Origin: Ahaetulla prasina | Taxonomy: Eukaryota > Chordata > Lepidosauria > Squamata > Colubridae | Direction of reading: 5' to 3' | Assembly: GCF_028640845.1 (NCBI RefSeq) | Contig: NC_080540.1 | Span: 170,325,752-170,389,751 of the forward strand | DNA length: 64,000 nt | Shown: one piece after another, positions 13,401 to 22,332 of the stretch | How the letters are laid out: each line of letters starts with the position of its first letter | Position numbering within the stretch: position 1 is the first letter of the stretch | The notes under the pieces: model-generated | The model's input: the letters and a program-made list of their open reading frames with translations, nothing else | Told to the model about the DNA's origin: nothing | Database searches by the model: none | Translations under genes and position numbers: made by a program

Positions 13401-16400
13401 AGGGCAATATTGGACCCCATGGTCCTCCAGGCCCACCTGGATCTCCTGGCCTCTCAGTAAGTATTTCATGCAAGATTCTAAGTAACTTCCAAAATAATTC
13501 CTCAAAAGCTCCCACTCAGTAATGCCCAGGATATGGGCTTGCTGATATGAAAACTTCTCTGGAACTCTGCAACTTTTGTCTCCCTCTTCCACACCTTAAT
13601 TATTTTTCCTTTTATGTGGCTGTGCCTCTCTCATTTGTTCTTCCCCAGTTATCTAAAAATGTTTCTTCTTACAGTATTTCATCACTATCATTATTTCGTT
13701 GCCTATCCATGCTTTCTGACATTGTCTTTCTTTCTTTAGTTTCCTTGCAAAAGAATATTATCTCTTACGCTATTTTGCTATCTTCTTCTTACATCCAGGA
13801 ACTCCTTTCGCCTGTTGACCCTTTCTGTCTTTCCGTAGGGCCCTCTGGGACAAAAAGGCAACAAAGGGTCTTTGGTAAGTCCCAACCAATACTGCAGGGC
13901 TCATGAAGAGGAAGAGATTAAACCAGAGTTGTCTACATACAAGTGGTTATTCTTAAGGCTTTAATTTTGAAAGTCTGTATCAAAGGAACTTAAATTCTGG
14001 GTCAATGAAAGGTAATAGCTGTAATCCAGAGGGCAACCAATGTACCACAAATTGTACATTTGGTTGATATATAATGTATTATTATTATTCTAATCTTGGG
14101 GAGAGATGTGCACTTAAGGGAGGCTCTGAATAGTGCTTATGATCCTTTAGCGCCTGACATTAGCTACTCAAACAGAGTTGGGCTCTGCAGATATTGCTAA
14201 ACTGCTATTCTCAGAAGCTCCAGATATGAGCAGTGGTAAAAAGATAGATGTGCATTGGTACCAAGTTATTGATTCGTCTTTCTGCAGGGACCTATTGGAC
14301 CAAAAGGTGATGCAGGACCACGAGGGGCACCAGGACCACCAGTAAGCGAATGGTTTACTACAAGGTCTACACAAAATTCACCTATGTTCTATATAGCTTT
14401 TTCTAGGATACGGTATATCTGTTGTATCGGTATGCATTTTTCTAGCCATCTTCTCCCATTGCATGCATGTTTACTACGTTTTCTCTTAATAATACATGTT
14501 ATGGTTTTAAAGGCATACAGAAATTCCCTCATTGGGAGATATAGATATTAAAATGCATACAGCTTTGTGTAAATTTCTAGCAATGTAAATACAGCATGAA
14601 TCTACATTTTTTACACTTTACAATATCCAAAGAAATGTTAAAAAATGAAGGGTTTGCTTTGAGTTTTGGCAACATCAATTTAAAAGGTCTCCTTTGATTC
14701 ATGTCTGATTCCTGAGATTTTCTGGACGTGTACATGATAACAGTTCAGAAGTGATACATGATTCCTTTCTTTCATTTTTTAGTTTTAAACATTTTCTGCC
14801 TGGCTGAAGCCTTGGAATTCTCTTGTGATCCCCCACCCAAGATACTTAATCAGGTCTAACTTTATGTCATGTGTGTACACAAACTTTTGAGTCTTCTTTC
14901 TGTTTTTCATTTTCCTACTTCTAGGGCCGCCCTGCTGAATTGCAGTATCCAATGCCCATGGAAAGTGGGCGCACAAGCCGCCAAGACTGGGAGATTGAAG
15001 AACAGGGGGATGCTCCAGAGGAAGGGGATATTGATCCTGATGCTGATGGACTAGCAGAAGTCTTGGCAGCCCTGAGCTCTCTACGTGACGAGGTCGAGCA
15101 AATGCGATGCCCACTGGGCACTCTGGATAGTCCAGCCAGGGTCTGCAAGGAGCTTCAATTTTGTCATGCTCATCTTAAAGATGGTGAGTTTAAAGGTGAA
15201 ACTCCAAACAGTGCGTTCAGAATGGAATGTGCCGTCCACCCTAATTCTGAGAACCAAAAGGATTTGCGTGTTGCATTTGGTAACTGGGGGAAGAGGGAGA
15301 GTCTGCAGAACTCGCAACTTTCTGATTGTGAGAGGCCTACTTCCTCATGGTTTCCCTAACCCTTTCTGCACTGATCCACATACTATTCTTTAGGTGAATA
15401 CTGGATTGATCCAAACCAGGGATGCAGCCGAGATGCCTTCAAAGTGTACTGTAATTTCACAGCTGGTGGAGAAACCTGCTTATTCCCTGACAAGAAATTT
15501 GAGGCTGTAAGTAGCTCACTTGACTGCTAAAGAGGTGATCAGGAAAAAGATCAGGTGCTATGTAAATTGCCTTAACACCTCAAACAGGTTACTTGGCTCA
15601 GGAACCTGAATTTAAAACCCTAAGATGAGCAACAATATGCAATTTATGCCTTTAGGTACGACTTGCTGCCTGGAACAAGGAGCAACGAGGAAGTTGGTTC
15701 AGTACTTTCAAAAGAGGCAAAAAGGTAACCTTTTCCATTCTGTCAAGCTTGCTTTTATACCTAGAGGAAATCTGGAAAGGGAATACAGTACTATTTCCCA
15801 TTTTCTGTTAATCAAAGTCCTGCCCAATGCAAATCCATATGCAAAGCCAAGCCATCTTTCTTCAGATATGATTTATAATTGATTGAATAACAGAATAACA
15901 GAGTTGGAAGGGACCTTGGAGGTCTTCTAGTCCAACCCCACTGCTCAAGCAGGAAACCCTATACCATTTCAGGAAAGTGGTTGTCCAAACGCTTCTTCTA
16001 TCAGGAAATTTCTCCTTAGTTCTAGGTTGCTTGCTCCTTGATCAGTTTCCATCTGTTGTTTCTTGTCCTGCCTTCAGGTGCTTTGTTTGTGGCAGCCCCT
16101 CAAATATTGGAACACTGCTATCATATCACCCCAGTCCTTCTTTTCATTAAACTGACATATCCAATTCCTGCAACCATTCTTCATATGTTTTAGCCCTCAA
16201 TGCCCTAATTATTTTTGTGGTCTTCTCTGCACTCTTTCTACAGTCTGAAAAACTTTTTTTAATATTATGGTGCCCAAAATTGGTAAGGCCACACCAAGGC
16301 ATTATAAAGTGGTATTAATACTTCACGTGATCTTGATTCTATCCTTCTGTTAATGCAGCCTAGGATTTTGTTGGCTCTTTTGGCAGCTGCTGGGTTCAGA

Positions 16401-17229
16401 CCAAAAGTGGGTTTCAGCAGGTTCTGACCAGTTCTGGAGAACTGGTAGCAGAAATTTTGAGTAGTTTGGAGAACCGGTAAATACCACCTCTGACTGGCCC
16501 CGCCCCCATCTATTCTCTGCCTCTCGAGTCCCAGCTGATTGAGAAGAGTGGGGAGGGAATGGAGATTTTACAGTATCCTTCCCCTGCCATGCCCACCAAG
16601 CCACACCCACCAAGTTATGCCACGCCCACCAAGCCACACCCACAGAACCAGTAGTAAAAAAAATTGAAGCCCACCACTGGCTCAGACAATGCACCCAAAC
16701 CATTGTTCATGAAGTATAATTGCTGGATTCAAAGCCAAATGGATCATAAAAAGCTTAGTGTGTGGTATAATTGGCTTAGGACCGGGATATTTACGGGACC
16801 GTCTTCTGCCGGCTTCAATCTCCCAACGACTGGTGCGTTCTCACAGAGAGGGACTCCTTAGGGTGCCGTCAGCCAAACAATGTCGGCTGGCGGCCCCCAG
16901 GGGGAGGGCCTTCTCTGTGGGGGCTCCTACCCTGTGGAACTAACTTCCCCCTGGACTCCGACAACTGCCCGACCTTAGGACCTTTCGCCGCGAACTTAAA
17001 ACCTATTTGTTTTGTCTTGCTGGACTGGCTTAATTTTTAAACTTTTAAATTGATTTATTGGGGTTTTTAAATTTTAGTGATTTTATAGGGTGTAATTGTA
17101 TTTTAGCTTGGCCAATTGAATAAGTTTTTTATGGGTAGTTTTTAATATTGTATGGGTTTGTTTTTTGTATTTTAACTGGCTGTTCACCACCCTGAGTCCT
17201 TCGGGAGAAGGGCGGTCTATAAATTAAAA

Positions 17230-17314
<85 letters not shown>

Positions 17315-18332
17315 AGCCACTCTGTTTTTAATTTGTGAGGAGTTTGCAGTGTAGACTGGAAGGAACATAGTAGTTTTCTGTTAACCCACCAGTTCTCTTC
17401 TCCTTCTCCTTCCCAGTTCTCCTATGTGGATGCAGATGGCAACCCTGTGCTGGTCACTCAACTCACATTCCTACGCCTGCTGAGTGCTGTTGCCCGGCAG
17501 AACTTCACCCTCCTTTGCCAAAATGTGGCTGCTTGGTATGAAGCTGACACCAGCAGCCACATGAAGGCTCTGCATTTTCGGGCTTTCAATGATGTGGAGT
17601 TGATGCACAACAGCACAGAAACTCCCATCCATGCCTTGTATGATGGCTGCCAGGTGAGAGAGCATTCTTCTAACTTTTCTATCTCTTGATCATTTCAGTA
17701 TTGCTTGATCTTCATCCCCACAACATGAAATGACTCTGTGAATTGCAGATCACAATGATTACACCTGGATCTTAAAGTGAAGACCTGTGAGATCACCATC
17801 ACAGGATGGAACTTTGAGTATTCCAAAATTATCATGAAAGAAAATCATCTGCTCCAAAAACCCTTTGAATGACTTCTTCCCTTTCATTCATCTTTCTTTT
17901 CAGCATTTTCCAACTCTCATATGAGCCATAATAGGGGAAACGTTAAAAGACCAGAATAAAATATTTCTCTCTATTCCACTTTGAGAAAAATATCCATGTT
18001 TTTCTGAATTTAGAGCCATTGCCTCCTTGGTCCATGCTTGCCAAATTAAGGGATGTTATGCTTTCTCAACCATGTTTGATCTACTGTTTTGCTGAAACCC
18101 CTGATGAAACATTTTCAAACCCTGATGCAGCCATTATTTCACATCTTCAAGATTTTGGCTTTGAAGTTATCTTCTCTACTTTCAGGTACGCAAAGGTCAG
18201 GAGCGGACAGTTCTACAAGTGGTGACGCAACATGTGGAGCATCTACCATTAGTTGATGTGGCTGTTCAGGATTTTGGAGATACCAATCAAAAGTTTGGCT
18301 TTGAGCTCGGCCCAGTCTGCTTCAGTGGCTGA
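309..18332 (+). CDS. COL5A3: Fibrillar procollagen alpha chain, type V/XI group, probably alpha-3(V); 3' part of gene, 15 exons
   Basis: This gene encodes a secreted procollagen chain that trimerises in the ER through its C-propeptide and joins type V heterotypic fibrils in the matrix. The coding exons are 309-362, 3901-3954, 7333-7386, 7997-8104, 10618-10671, 12201-12254, 13216-13323, 13403-13456, 13839-13874, 14288-14341, 14925-15183, 15394-15506, 15656-15724, 17417-17653 and 18186-18332. The visible product is 70 Gly-X-Y triplets, then an acidic linker, then a COLFI domain. The 54/108/36-bp exon pattern is that of fibrillar collagens. COL5A3 is favoured over COL5A1, COL11A1 and COL11A2 by a helix end reading [10 protein letters not shown] and by the C-terminus [14 protein letters not shown], which resemble my recollection of alpha-3(V). 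The 5' exons, promoter and N-propeptide lie outside the window. The paralogue call needs an alignment; the fibrillar V/XI class is near certain. Confidence 0.85.
504..676. mobile_element. Penelope-like element ends, two copies in inverted orientation
   Basis: Two arms of about 80 bp are inverted around position 590. The right arm reads CTTCTTGGATGAGAA, then GAAAC and CTTCAAAGAAAA. The left arm gives nearly the same series on the - strand, including GTGAAACGTC. This series is typical of the terminal repeats of vertebrate Penelope-like retroelements, which are often found inverted. Family assignment is from memory of such repeats, so it is moderately sure. The arms could fold into a long hairpin in the unspliced transcript. 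Confidence 0.55.
945..1297 (+). mobile_element. CR1-type LINE, 3' end with microsatellite tail
   Basis: This is the 3' region of a CR1-like LINE in + orientation. It ends in the diagnostic GGTTGGACTAGAAGACCTCC and AAGGTCCCTTCCAACTCTG, followed by (TTG)n and (ATT)n runs at 1249-1297. The body, with its AAGGAGAAATTTCCTGACA motif, is shared with the copy near 11570-12145 and, reversed, at 15893-16401. The element is 5'-truncated and carries no coding sequence. Confidence 0.75.
1530..1760 (-). mobile_element. Decayed CR1/L2-type LINE fragment
   Basis: On the - strand a broken frame reads [20 protein letters not shown]. This resembles the segment just after the reverse transcriptase in the LINE at 48461-52578, which reads LDYCNALYMGLPLKCTRRLQ. 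It is a short pseudogenic piece with no clear ends. Confidence 0.5.
3901..3954 (+). CDS. COL5A3: COL5A3 triple-helix exon
   Basis: This 54-bp exon sits between TTTTGTTTAG and GTAAGT. Its six triplets run from [10 protein letters not shown] to GPPGKR. The minus-strand open frame over it is a shadow of the collagen repeat. Confidence 0.93.
4385..4480. repeat. (TCTA)n microsatellite grading into (TGTA)n/(TTTA)n
   Basis: About 18 near-perfect TCTA units are followed by a few TGTA and TTTA units. The open frame across it ([11 protein letters not shown]) is an artefact of the repeat. Confidence 0.95.
4929..5422 (+). mobile_element. Solo LTR of a retrovirus-like element (494 bp, 4-bp target duplication)
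   Basis: The element starts TGTAGGAATTTAGC and ends TTCTTCCAACA, so it has TGT...ACA termini. It is flanked by GAAG at 4925-4928 and 5423-5426. Internally there is a CCAATCAGGA box near 5212, a TATA-like GCATAAAGCC near 5261 and an ATTAAA polyadenylation-type hexamer near 5336. That order is expected for U3-R-U5 on the + strand. No gag, pol or env sequence adjoins it, so it is a recombined solo LTR. A 4-bp duplication is common in gammaretrovirus-like ERVs, but the class is inference. Confidence 0.65.
5460..6000 (+). pseudogene. Penelope-like element reverse transcriptase, degenerate
   Basis: Broken + strand frames resemble successive Penelope RT blocks. The first is RPIPPVLL, a stop, then [11 protein letters not shown] with DPN shortly after. 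About 130 bp on, [13 protein letters not shown] matches the family block around VSFDVTALF. Stops and frameshifts interrupt it everywhere. The solo LTR lies just upstream and may have split the same element. Recognition is by eye only. Confidence 0.5.
7333..7386 (+). CDS. COL5A3: COL5A3 triple-helix exon
   Basis: This 54-bp exon lies between CTGTTCCAG and a GTGATA donor, slightly weaker than the GTAAGT donors of its neighbours. It encodes six triplets from [10 protein letters not shown] to GEKGTK. Confidence 0.92.
7577..7675. mobile_element. Fold-back miniature element (near-palindromic, about 99 bp)
   Basis: The left arm runs from GTTTCTCAATCTTAGCAA through AAGATGCATGGACTT. The right arm returns AAGTCCATACATCTT and then TTGCTAAGTTTGAGAAAC. 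The arms of about 40 bp pair with few mismatches around a short loop. This is the form of a miniature inverted-repeat transposable element. Confidence 0.75.
7997..8104 (+). CDS. COL5A3: COL5A3 triple-helix exon (108 bp)
   Basis: This double-length exon of 12 triplets is bounded by TTTGCCCATAG and GTAAGT. It runs from [10 protein letters not shown] to [10 protein letters not shown] 108-bp exon at this place is part of the conserved fibrillar exon pattern. Confidence 0.93.
8105..10617 (+). other. COL5A3 intron of about 2.5 kb
   Basis: From 8105 to about 10230 the sequence is A+T-rich and I recognise no repeat or gene in it. Near its 3' end lies the BovB-like tail listed separately. Confidence 0.7.
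10240..10442 (+). mobile_element. BovB/RTE-type LINE or SINE 3' tail
   Basis: The segment ends GGGGTTGCAAAAAGTCATGG, then CTTAGCAACTAAAACAACAA with a CAA-rich tail. This matches, with decay, the 3' end shared by squamate and ruminant BovB LINEs and the SINEs they mobilise. The upstream part is consistent with a BovB-mobilised SINE or a truncated LINE; I cannot separate these. Confidence 0.55.
10618..10671 (+). CDS. COL5A3: COL5A3 triple-helix exon
   Basis: This 54-bp exon lies between TTCTTCTCTAG and GTAAGC. It encodes six triplets from [10 protein letters not shown] to GPPGPM. Confidence 0.93.
11285..11416. mobile_element. hAT-type miniature element with perfect 8-bp target duplication
   Basis: This 132-bp element has termini CATGGGTGTCAAACT and AGTTTGACACCCCTG, which are inverted repeats with one mismatch. 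It is flanked by GTCTAAGC at 11277-11284 and 11417-11424. Eight-base duplications and CAGGGGTG-type ends are hallmarks of hAT transposons. It is non-autonomous, with no coding capacity. Confidence 0.9.
11570..12145 (+). mobile_element. CR1-type LINE 3' end, interrupted by a short repeat
   Basis: Same family and orientation as the copy at 945-1297, ending GGCTGGACTAGAAGACCCCC and CCCTTCCAATTCTGTTA. The CR1 line breaks after AAGGAGAAATTT near 11821 and resumes at CCTGACAATTAGAAC near 11959. The inserted 140 bp (TTATATACCACTTCATAGTA onward) looks like a separate short interspersed repeat. No target duplication of that insert is clear. Confidence 0.7.
12201..12254 (+). CDS. COL5A3: COL5A3 triple-helix exon
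   Basis: This 54-bp exon lies between CTCTTCATAG and GTAAAC. It encodes six triplets from [10 protein letters not shown] to GYKGEK. Confidence 0.92.
12775..12925 (+). repeat. Fragment of the 'AGTCCT...TTAC' miniature element family
   Basis: This is a decayed fragment whose CAGTCCTTGCTTAACC start and TCACTAACTGGTATGGTCAC interior echo the longer elements at 32469-32880 and 41642-42528. Its ends are not well preserved. The rest of this intron (12255-13215) shows nothing else that I recognise. Confidence 0.4.
13216..13323 (+). CDS. COL5A3: COL5A3 triple-helix exon (108 bp) with the [11 protein letters not shown] block
   Basis: This exon is bounded by TTTTCCTTCTAG and GTGAGT and encodes 12 triplets. 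The block [20 protein letters not shown] is characteristic of type V/XI chains near the helix end. The following GLPGNQG and GTKGDP are closer to alpha-3(V) than to alpha-1(V) or type XI chains, as far as I recall them. Confidence 0.94.
13403..13456 (+). CDS. COL5A3: COL5A3 triple-helix exon
   Basis: This 54-bp exon lies 79 bp after the previous one, the shortest intron in the window. It sits between TTCCTCCTAAG and GTAAGT and encodes triplets from [10 protein letters not shown] to GSPGLS. Confidence 0.93.
13839..13874 (+). CDS. COL5A3: COL5A3 triple-helix exon (36 bp)
   Basis: This micro-exon of four triplets reads [12 protein letters not shown], between TTTCCGTAG and GTAAGT. A 36-bp exon at this place is typical of V/XI genes, and the peptide strongly resembles alpha-3(V). 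Confidence 0.93.
14288..14341 (+). CDS. COL5A3: COL5A3 last full triple-helix exon
   Basis: This 54-bp exon lies between TTTCTGCAG and GTAAGC. It encodes six triplets from [10 protein letters not shown] to GAPGPP, ending the uninterrupted helix. The intron that follows (14342-14924) contains nothing that I recognise. Confidence 0.93.
14925..15183 (+). CDS. COL5A3: COL5A3 exon: helix end, C-telopeptide, cleavage region and start of COLFI
   Basis: This 259-bp exon ends in phase 1 after the first base of a Gly codon. It starts GRPAELQ, passes RTSRQDW, a minimal furin-type R-X-X-R, and then an acidic stretch ([20 protein letters not shown]). A heptad-like segment [18 protein letters not shown] follows, which would be the short coiled coil that nucleates trimers. 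It ends with the conserved [10 protein letters not shown] of the COLFI domain. The extra Cys in MRCPLG is unusual, since alpha-1(V) has Arg at the matching place. The RTSR site aligns by position with the RTRR furin site of alpha-1(V). Confidence 0.92.
15394..15506 (+). CDS. COL5A3: COL5A3 COLFI domain exon
   Basis: This 113-bp exon begins at phase 1 after TTCTTTAG and ends before GTAAGT. It reads [19 protein letters not shown] and then NFTAGGETC. It holds the Asp/Asn-rich calcium-binding loop and three Cys of the C-propeptide. NFT is an N-glycosylation sequon. Confidence 0.95.
15656..15724 (+). CDS. COL5A3: COL5A3 COLFI domain exon (69 bp)
   Basis: This exon sits between TGCCTTTAG and GTAACC. 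It encodes [14 protein letters not shown] followed by FSTFKRGKK, the part of COLFI near the chain-recognition region. The Trp and FKRGKK positions are conserved in V/XI chains. Joining to the next exon gives [10 protein letters not shown] in frame. Confidence 0.94.
15893..16401 (-). mobile_element. CR1-type LINE 3' end, reverse orientation
   Basis: On the - strand this ends AAGGTCCCTTCCAACTCTGT followed by TATTCTGTTATTC, the CR1 tail with its short microsatellite. The body includes TAGTTCTAGGTTGC..., the complement of the copies at 945 and 11570. The right edge is the site where the hAT element at 16402-16679 inserted. Confidence 0.7.
16402..16679. mobile_element. hAT-type non-autonomous element, 278 bp
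   Basis: Termini are CAAAAGTGGGTTTCAGCAGG and GAAGCCCACCACTG, imperfect inverted repeats. Flanking 8-mers are GTTCAGAC (16394-16401) and GCTCAGAC (16680-16687), matching at 7 of 8. The interior has CTGGAGAACTGGTAGC, one copy of the 41-bp GGGGAAGGATACTG unit in reverse, and CCACGCCCACCAAGCC units. It is the same family as 28357, 30268, 34482 and 62958. Confidence 0.85.
16775..17310 (+). mobile_element. 3' end of CR1/L2-type LINE with (ATT)n tail
   Basis: This is a 5'-truncated copy of the LINE at 48461-52578. Shared blocks are CAAACAATGTCGGCTGGCGG, GGACCTTTCGCCG and CACCCTGAGTCCTTCGGGAG. The LINE sequence ends at about 17225 and runs into about 26 ATT units (17231-17308). Confidence 0.85.
17417..17653 (+). 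CDS. COL5A3: COL5A3 COLFI domain exon (237 bp)
   Basis: This exon lies between CTTCCCAG and GTGAGA, in phase 0. It starts [16 protein letters not shown] and has [19 protein letters not shown] with the conserved NFT glycosylation sequon and a conserved Cys. It ends YDGCQ. The middle, SSHMKALHF onward, is the variable part of COLFI. A second sequon, NST, occurs near the end. Confidence 0.95.
18186..18332 (+). CDS. COL5A3: COL5A3 final coding exon and stop
   Basis: This exon begins after CTACTTTCAG and gives [12 protein letters not shown], then [16 protein letters not shown] and ELGPVCFSG before TGA at 18330-18332. The C-terminal Cys closes the conserved intrachain disulphide. The [18 protein letters not shown] ending favours alpha-3(V) over alpha-1(V). 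Confidence 0.96.
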   Translation, partial: VRKGQERTVLQVVTQHVEHLPLVDVAVQDFGDTNQKFGFELGPVCFSG

Positions 18333-20790
18333 GCCCTCCAAAGATGGACACTCCCTCTAGACCATGTTGGACCACCTCTAGAAAAGAGAGAACTAAAAGC
18401 CCTTTCTCTCTGCACTGGTGGGTGGGGTGGTGGAGGGGTGGTGGAATAGAGTCAGCCTTGCAAAGACCTGCCGTTGTATTTAGCCTGATGACAGCCTCCT
18501 ATTTATGCGGCCAAGGTCCCTCAGGGTGTGACTCTTGGGGAGTTGCACAGGGTTCAGACTGAGCCAGGGCCCTCTCTTGTTGCAGCTCCATTATTGGTGC
18601 TATTATGCCGTCTTAGTGAAGCACTGGACTGACTGGTCAGATCTTGGCCACCTGTAGCGATGGGGCTAATGGAGACTACATTCTCCATAGTTGAACTTCA
18701 CCGCAAAAAGGACACGGGGATGTCAAGATTATGCCTGAAGCATGTTGGGAACTGGAAATTCAGGACCAATCCACTGGCACAGCCATGTACGCTGAGGCAT
18801 GGGCAATGGGAAAGGATGGAGAAGTAGAGCAATGGTTTTGGAACTAACAGGCAACCACAGAAAAACAGGATACTGTACTGATACAAGATTTAAGGAAAAA
18901 GCATAGGATATCCATATTTTTAAAACTGTATTGTATTGAATTCAACTCAATTTATAAGTGTTTTGGCATGACAAATGACAAATGGAATGCAATTTGGGGT
19001 AGTCTGTATAGGACTCTTCCATCTCTTCCTTCCGATTACCATGGAGATTAATTGACATATACTTCTCTACAACAACCAAAAACTATCCACATACTATGCT
19101 TCGGGTCTGCATCCTCTTGGGAAAAATAATCACTATCTGCTTTTCCTATCTTAAGATCAAATGGTGCTTGTGTAGCAAGACATACAAAGTCTTACTGTTA
19201 GAATGCTGAGCATGTCTCCCATTATTTATATTTACTGCAATAACTTCACCATAATCCTGTAAACCCACCATCATTTTCATGTTGAAACGAGTAACTACAA
19301 GCCATACTCACTAGTCTTTCATCATCTTATCTATCATACTATCCATGCTCAGCAGATTCCTATAAGGCGTTCCTCCCCAACTTAGCAACCACCATTAGTT
19401 TTGGGATGGAAAACTTGACTGGAAATTTTGAGAGCTGTAGACTGAACACAGCTGTAGGGCACTAGGTTGGGGAAGACAGTTGTAAGCTATGGCTAGTGAT
19501 TCTGACATGTTTTCTCCTTATGGAGGAAAGAAAGTACAGTAAAGCTTGATTCTCTGCTAGCAAGACACTTAACTGAGTCCTTGAACCCCAACAGCCTATT
19601 CAGAGATGGAGGTTGTACCTTGTGTTTTGCCTTCTGCACTGTGCCATGTTCATTTATCACTGAATTTTCCTCACATTCTGGTGCTAAGTGCCCCTATTTT
19701 TATGCTTCCATGTATCTCAGGCTGTGGCACAAACTGGGTATGTACGTGTCCACACATGTATGATGGTTACTGTATTCACCTAACAACCCTCATTAAACCA
19801 CAAAACGTGACTGCCCACCAATTTCTGTATCAGCTGGATTGGAAAGACTCCCTAACCCAGGATTTTAGGGCCAGTGTCTGACAGGAGAACTGCTGGGTTG
19901 GGTTTCTGCTGTTCTGAATTTGTAGTTGCATATCAAATGTCGTATGTGCAGAATAGGCTTCCTCTTTGTTCATTTGAGTGATAATCAGAATTCTGCCTGA
20001 TTGTTAGACAACCAGTATTTTTCCTCCTGAAGCAGAGGTAGCCTTAAGCAGAATGAAGCCTAACTGTGAGAAGACATCAACTTGATAGTTATTGCATTTT
20101 CACTGCTGAGACTGGAGAGAACCACATGTGAAATTTTCTATCAATAATGCCTTGCGTATTTGACAAAAAAAGGGACATATTTTGTTATTTTGCTTCAGTG
20201 AGAAGAATATCTCTGAGACTTTCTGGAATTGGGGCTTTCACTCCCAGTCTGTGCTATTCACCAACAGCATCAGACAGATTTAATTATGTGTTAAAAACTG
20301 TGTTTCAGGGACCAGTGCTGAGCTGAAATGTGAAAGAATACATTTAAGGAATATTATCACACCCACAAATGTGTTCTTTCATGGGTTCATGGAATCCCAG
20401 ATTCCCCATTTACAATGTTTATATGAGAAGATCATGGTGTTTATATCAATTGTGCTCTTATTCCTGTCTAAAACTAAAAAGTCTTGGCAGGAAATAGTAG
20501 TACATATTTGTGGGTGTGACAATCAGTAGATATTAGGAACTACTTGGCACAAAAAGGTTGTATCCTATTTTTCCTCTCCAATCTGGGAGCTTGAACATTC
20601 CTCTGTGATCTCAACACAACCTTATTGTGCTATGTAGATGGAACTGTGACATCATATTATATTAAGTTTTCTGATTGGCTAGGATTGCAGGTTTTTTTTA
20701 AAAAGTCATGTTCAAGAAAGAGTGATATACTTCCATCAGAGCCTGTGTCATATAGTGACTTTAATAAAGGTTCAGGATGTGTGTATGGGA
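18333..20790 (+). other. Probable COL5A3 3' untranslated region
   Basis: No repeat is recognised directly after the stop codon. The first polyadenylation-type hexamer is ATTAAA at 19792-19797, and AATAAA follows at 20763-20768. Two further AATAAA lie at 21675-21686. The true end cannot be fixed without transcript data, so the interval is an upper estimate based on the first canonical AATAAA. Confidence 0.45.
20763..20768 (+). terminator. Candidate polyadenylation signal AATAAA
   Basis: This is the first canonical AATAAA after the COL5A3 stop codon. It is followed within 30 bases by a GTGTGTATG GT-rich stretch, as expected downstream of a cleavage site. ATTAAA at 19792-19797 is an alternative. 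Confidence 0.4.
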
Positions 20791-22332
20791 AGAGTGCCTT
20801 TCTCCTACATTAACTTTCACAGAAAAATGAGAGAGTGTTTTTTTTAAAATCGATATTATCTTTAGCAGCAAATGGGCTGCTAAATATAGCAAATGGATTC
20901 TTAAATTCAAATATTTATTATCTGTCTCATCCCATACTTGATTGAGCTATTCATTTTATTCATTCTTGGGACTTAATTATTAGGGATTTGGTAGAGACCA
21001 CTTCCTTATTAATACAAGAGCCTGGCCTTACACATTAATATTTTAAAAGGGAATGGGTGGAGGAAGAGAAGAGAACAGTTCCTCTGATCATCAGCAGAGT
21101 ACCTGTCCTTATTCTCAAAGTAACTACACATCCCACTTGCATGATGAGTTATACCAAACAAGATTTTCATATGCACAGCCTTCAAAGAAAATGTAATTTC
21201 AAATACAAAGACTTTAAGCACTATCTAGAGCAACAGCTAGTGTTTTAAATACATAGACAGTGTCTGGCCAGGTTTTGGTCAAAACTGCTTTATAAAATGG
21301 CCATAATTAATGCAATTCAAAACTGATAGCAACAGCACTTGCAAATTAGCTCTTGTAATCTTATTTTATCATGATACTTCCACTTGTGAGAAATGGTTAA
21401 GTAAAAAGGAAACAGAAGAAAAGGAGATCAATGAAACCTATATATTTACTGTATTTGTACATGTGTATGTGCAATCACACAGATATACAGTATATATTTG
21501 TACCCATGGCAATTAAACAAGCTCTAGTTAGATATTCAAGTTAAAATATTCAAGCTAGCCAAGCAGTTTTCCAGCTGCAAATATTCCCTCAGACCTTATA
21601 GTTAATTCTCATGGGAAGGAGGTAGTGCTCCAGTAACACTTGCTTTTTTCCCCCCGTAACTCTCAAATGTCTTCAATAAAAATAAAGGTTACTCATTCCT
21701 AATTTAGCTCTATTAATGTGTGGCTATGGAAAGGGTAGACTTAAAGTGCCCCCTTTAAAAAATAATTATATTAGGAGCAGCCCCCTCTCCAAAATCACAA
21801 AAAATAAAGCATTATCTTTAATTTCCCGAGGTTTTTAACGGGGATAACTAGGTGGTGGGGTTGAGCAAGCTACCATATCTTCCCTGTCAGTTCTAGTCAA
21901 AGCAAAGTATTTGTGGTTTTGTGTCAGGCCAGATCCTGCAGCCCTAGAAGAGAAGGAGAAAACAGATTTCTTGGAAATAAGCCTTCAATAGACAAATAAT
22001 CTTTTTTGTTTTGTAATTGCCCTCCCCAGTATGGTACCCTTATTTAAATTTGATTATTAATCTCTTATCATCCTTATAGAAGCTGTAAGTACTGGGGTGG
22101 TGATGAAACATATTTGAAGGCTTCCTTCAGTCTCTGTTATCTTAGAAATGCCCTTTTCTGGCACCATAATGAAAACTGCCTGCTCCTCAACTTCCCTCTG
22201 CCTTCAGAATGGCAGTTGAAAGTGGCTGGGGGGGGTGTAATAAAAATAAGGGGGGGGAATCAGAACATGTCTAGGTTATGGAATATGTCCCTCACTGTGT
22301 AGATTGCTTCCAGCTATAAGAAATACACATTC

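Larger units (their letters stand above)
15725..17416 (+). other. COL5A3 intron of about 1.7 kb, almost wholly repeats
   Basis: After about 170 bp of unassigned sequence, the intron is a reverse CR1 end, an hAT element inserted in or next to it, and a truncated LINE 3' end with a long (ATT)n tail. Each is listed separately. 17311-17416 is ordinary intron leading to a pyrimidine-rich acceptor. Confidence 0.75.

Noticed and set aside
13195..13515. Minus-strand frame with [12 protein letters not shown]
   Set aside because: Shadow of the collagen exons at 13216-13323 and 13403-13456.
17129..17368. Open frame of about 25 Asn in a row
   Set aside because: It is the reverse reading of the (ATT)n tail of a LINE.
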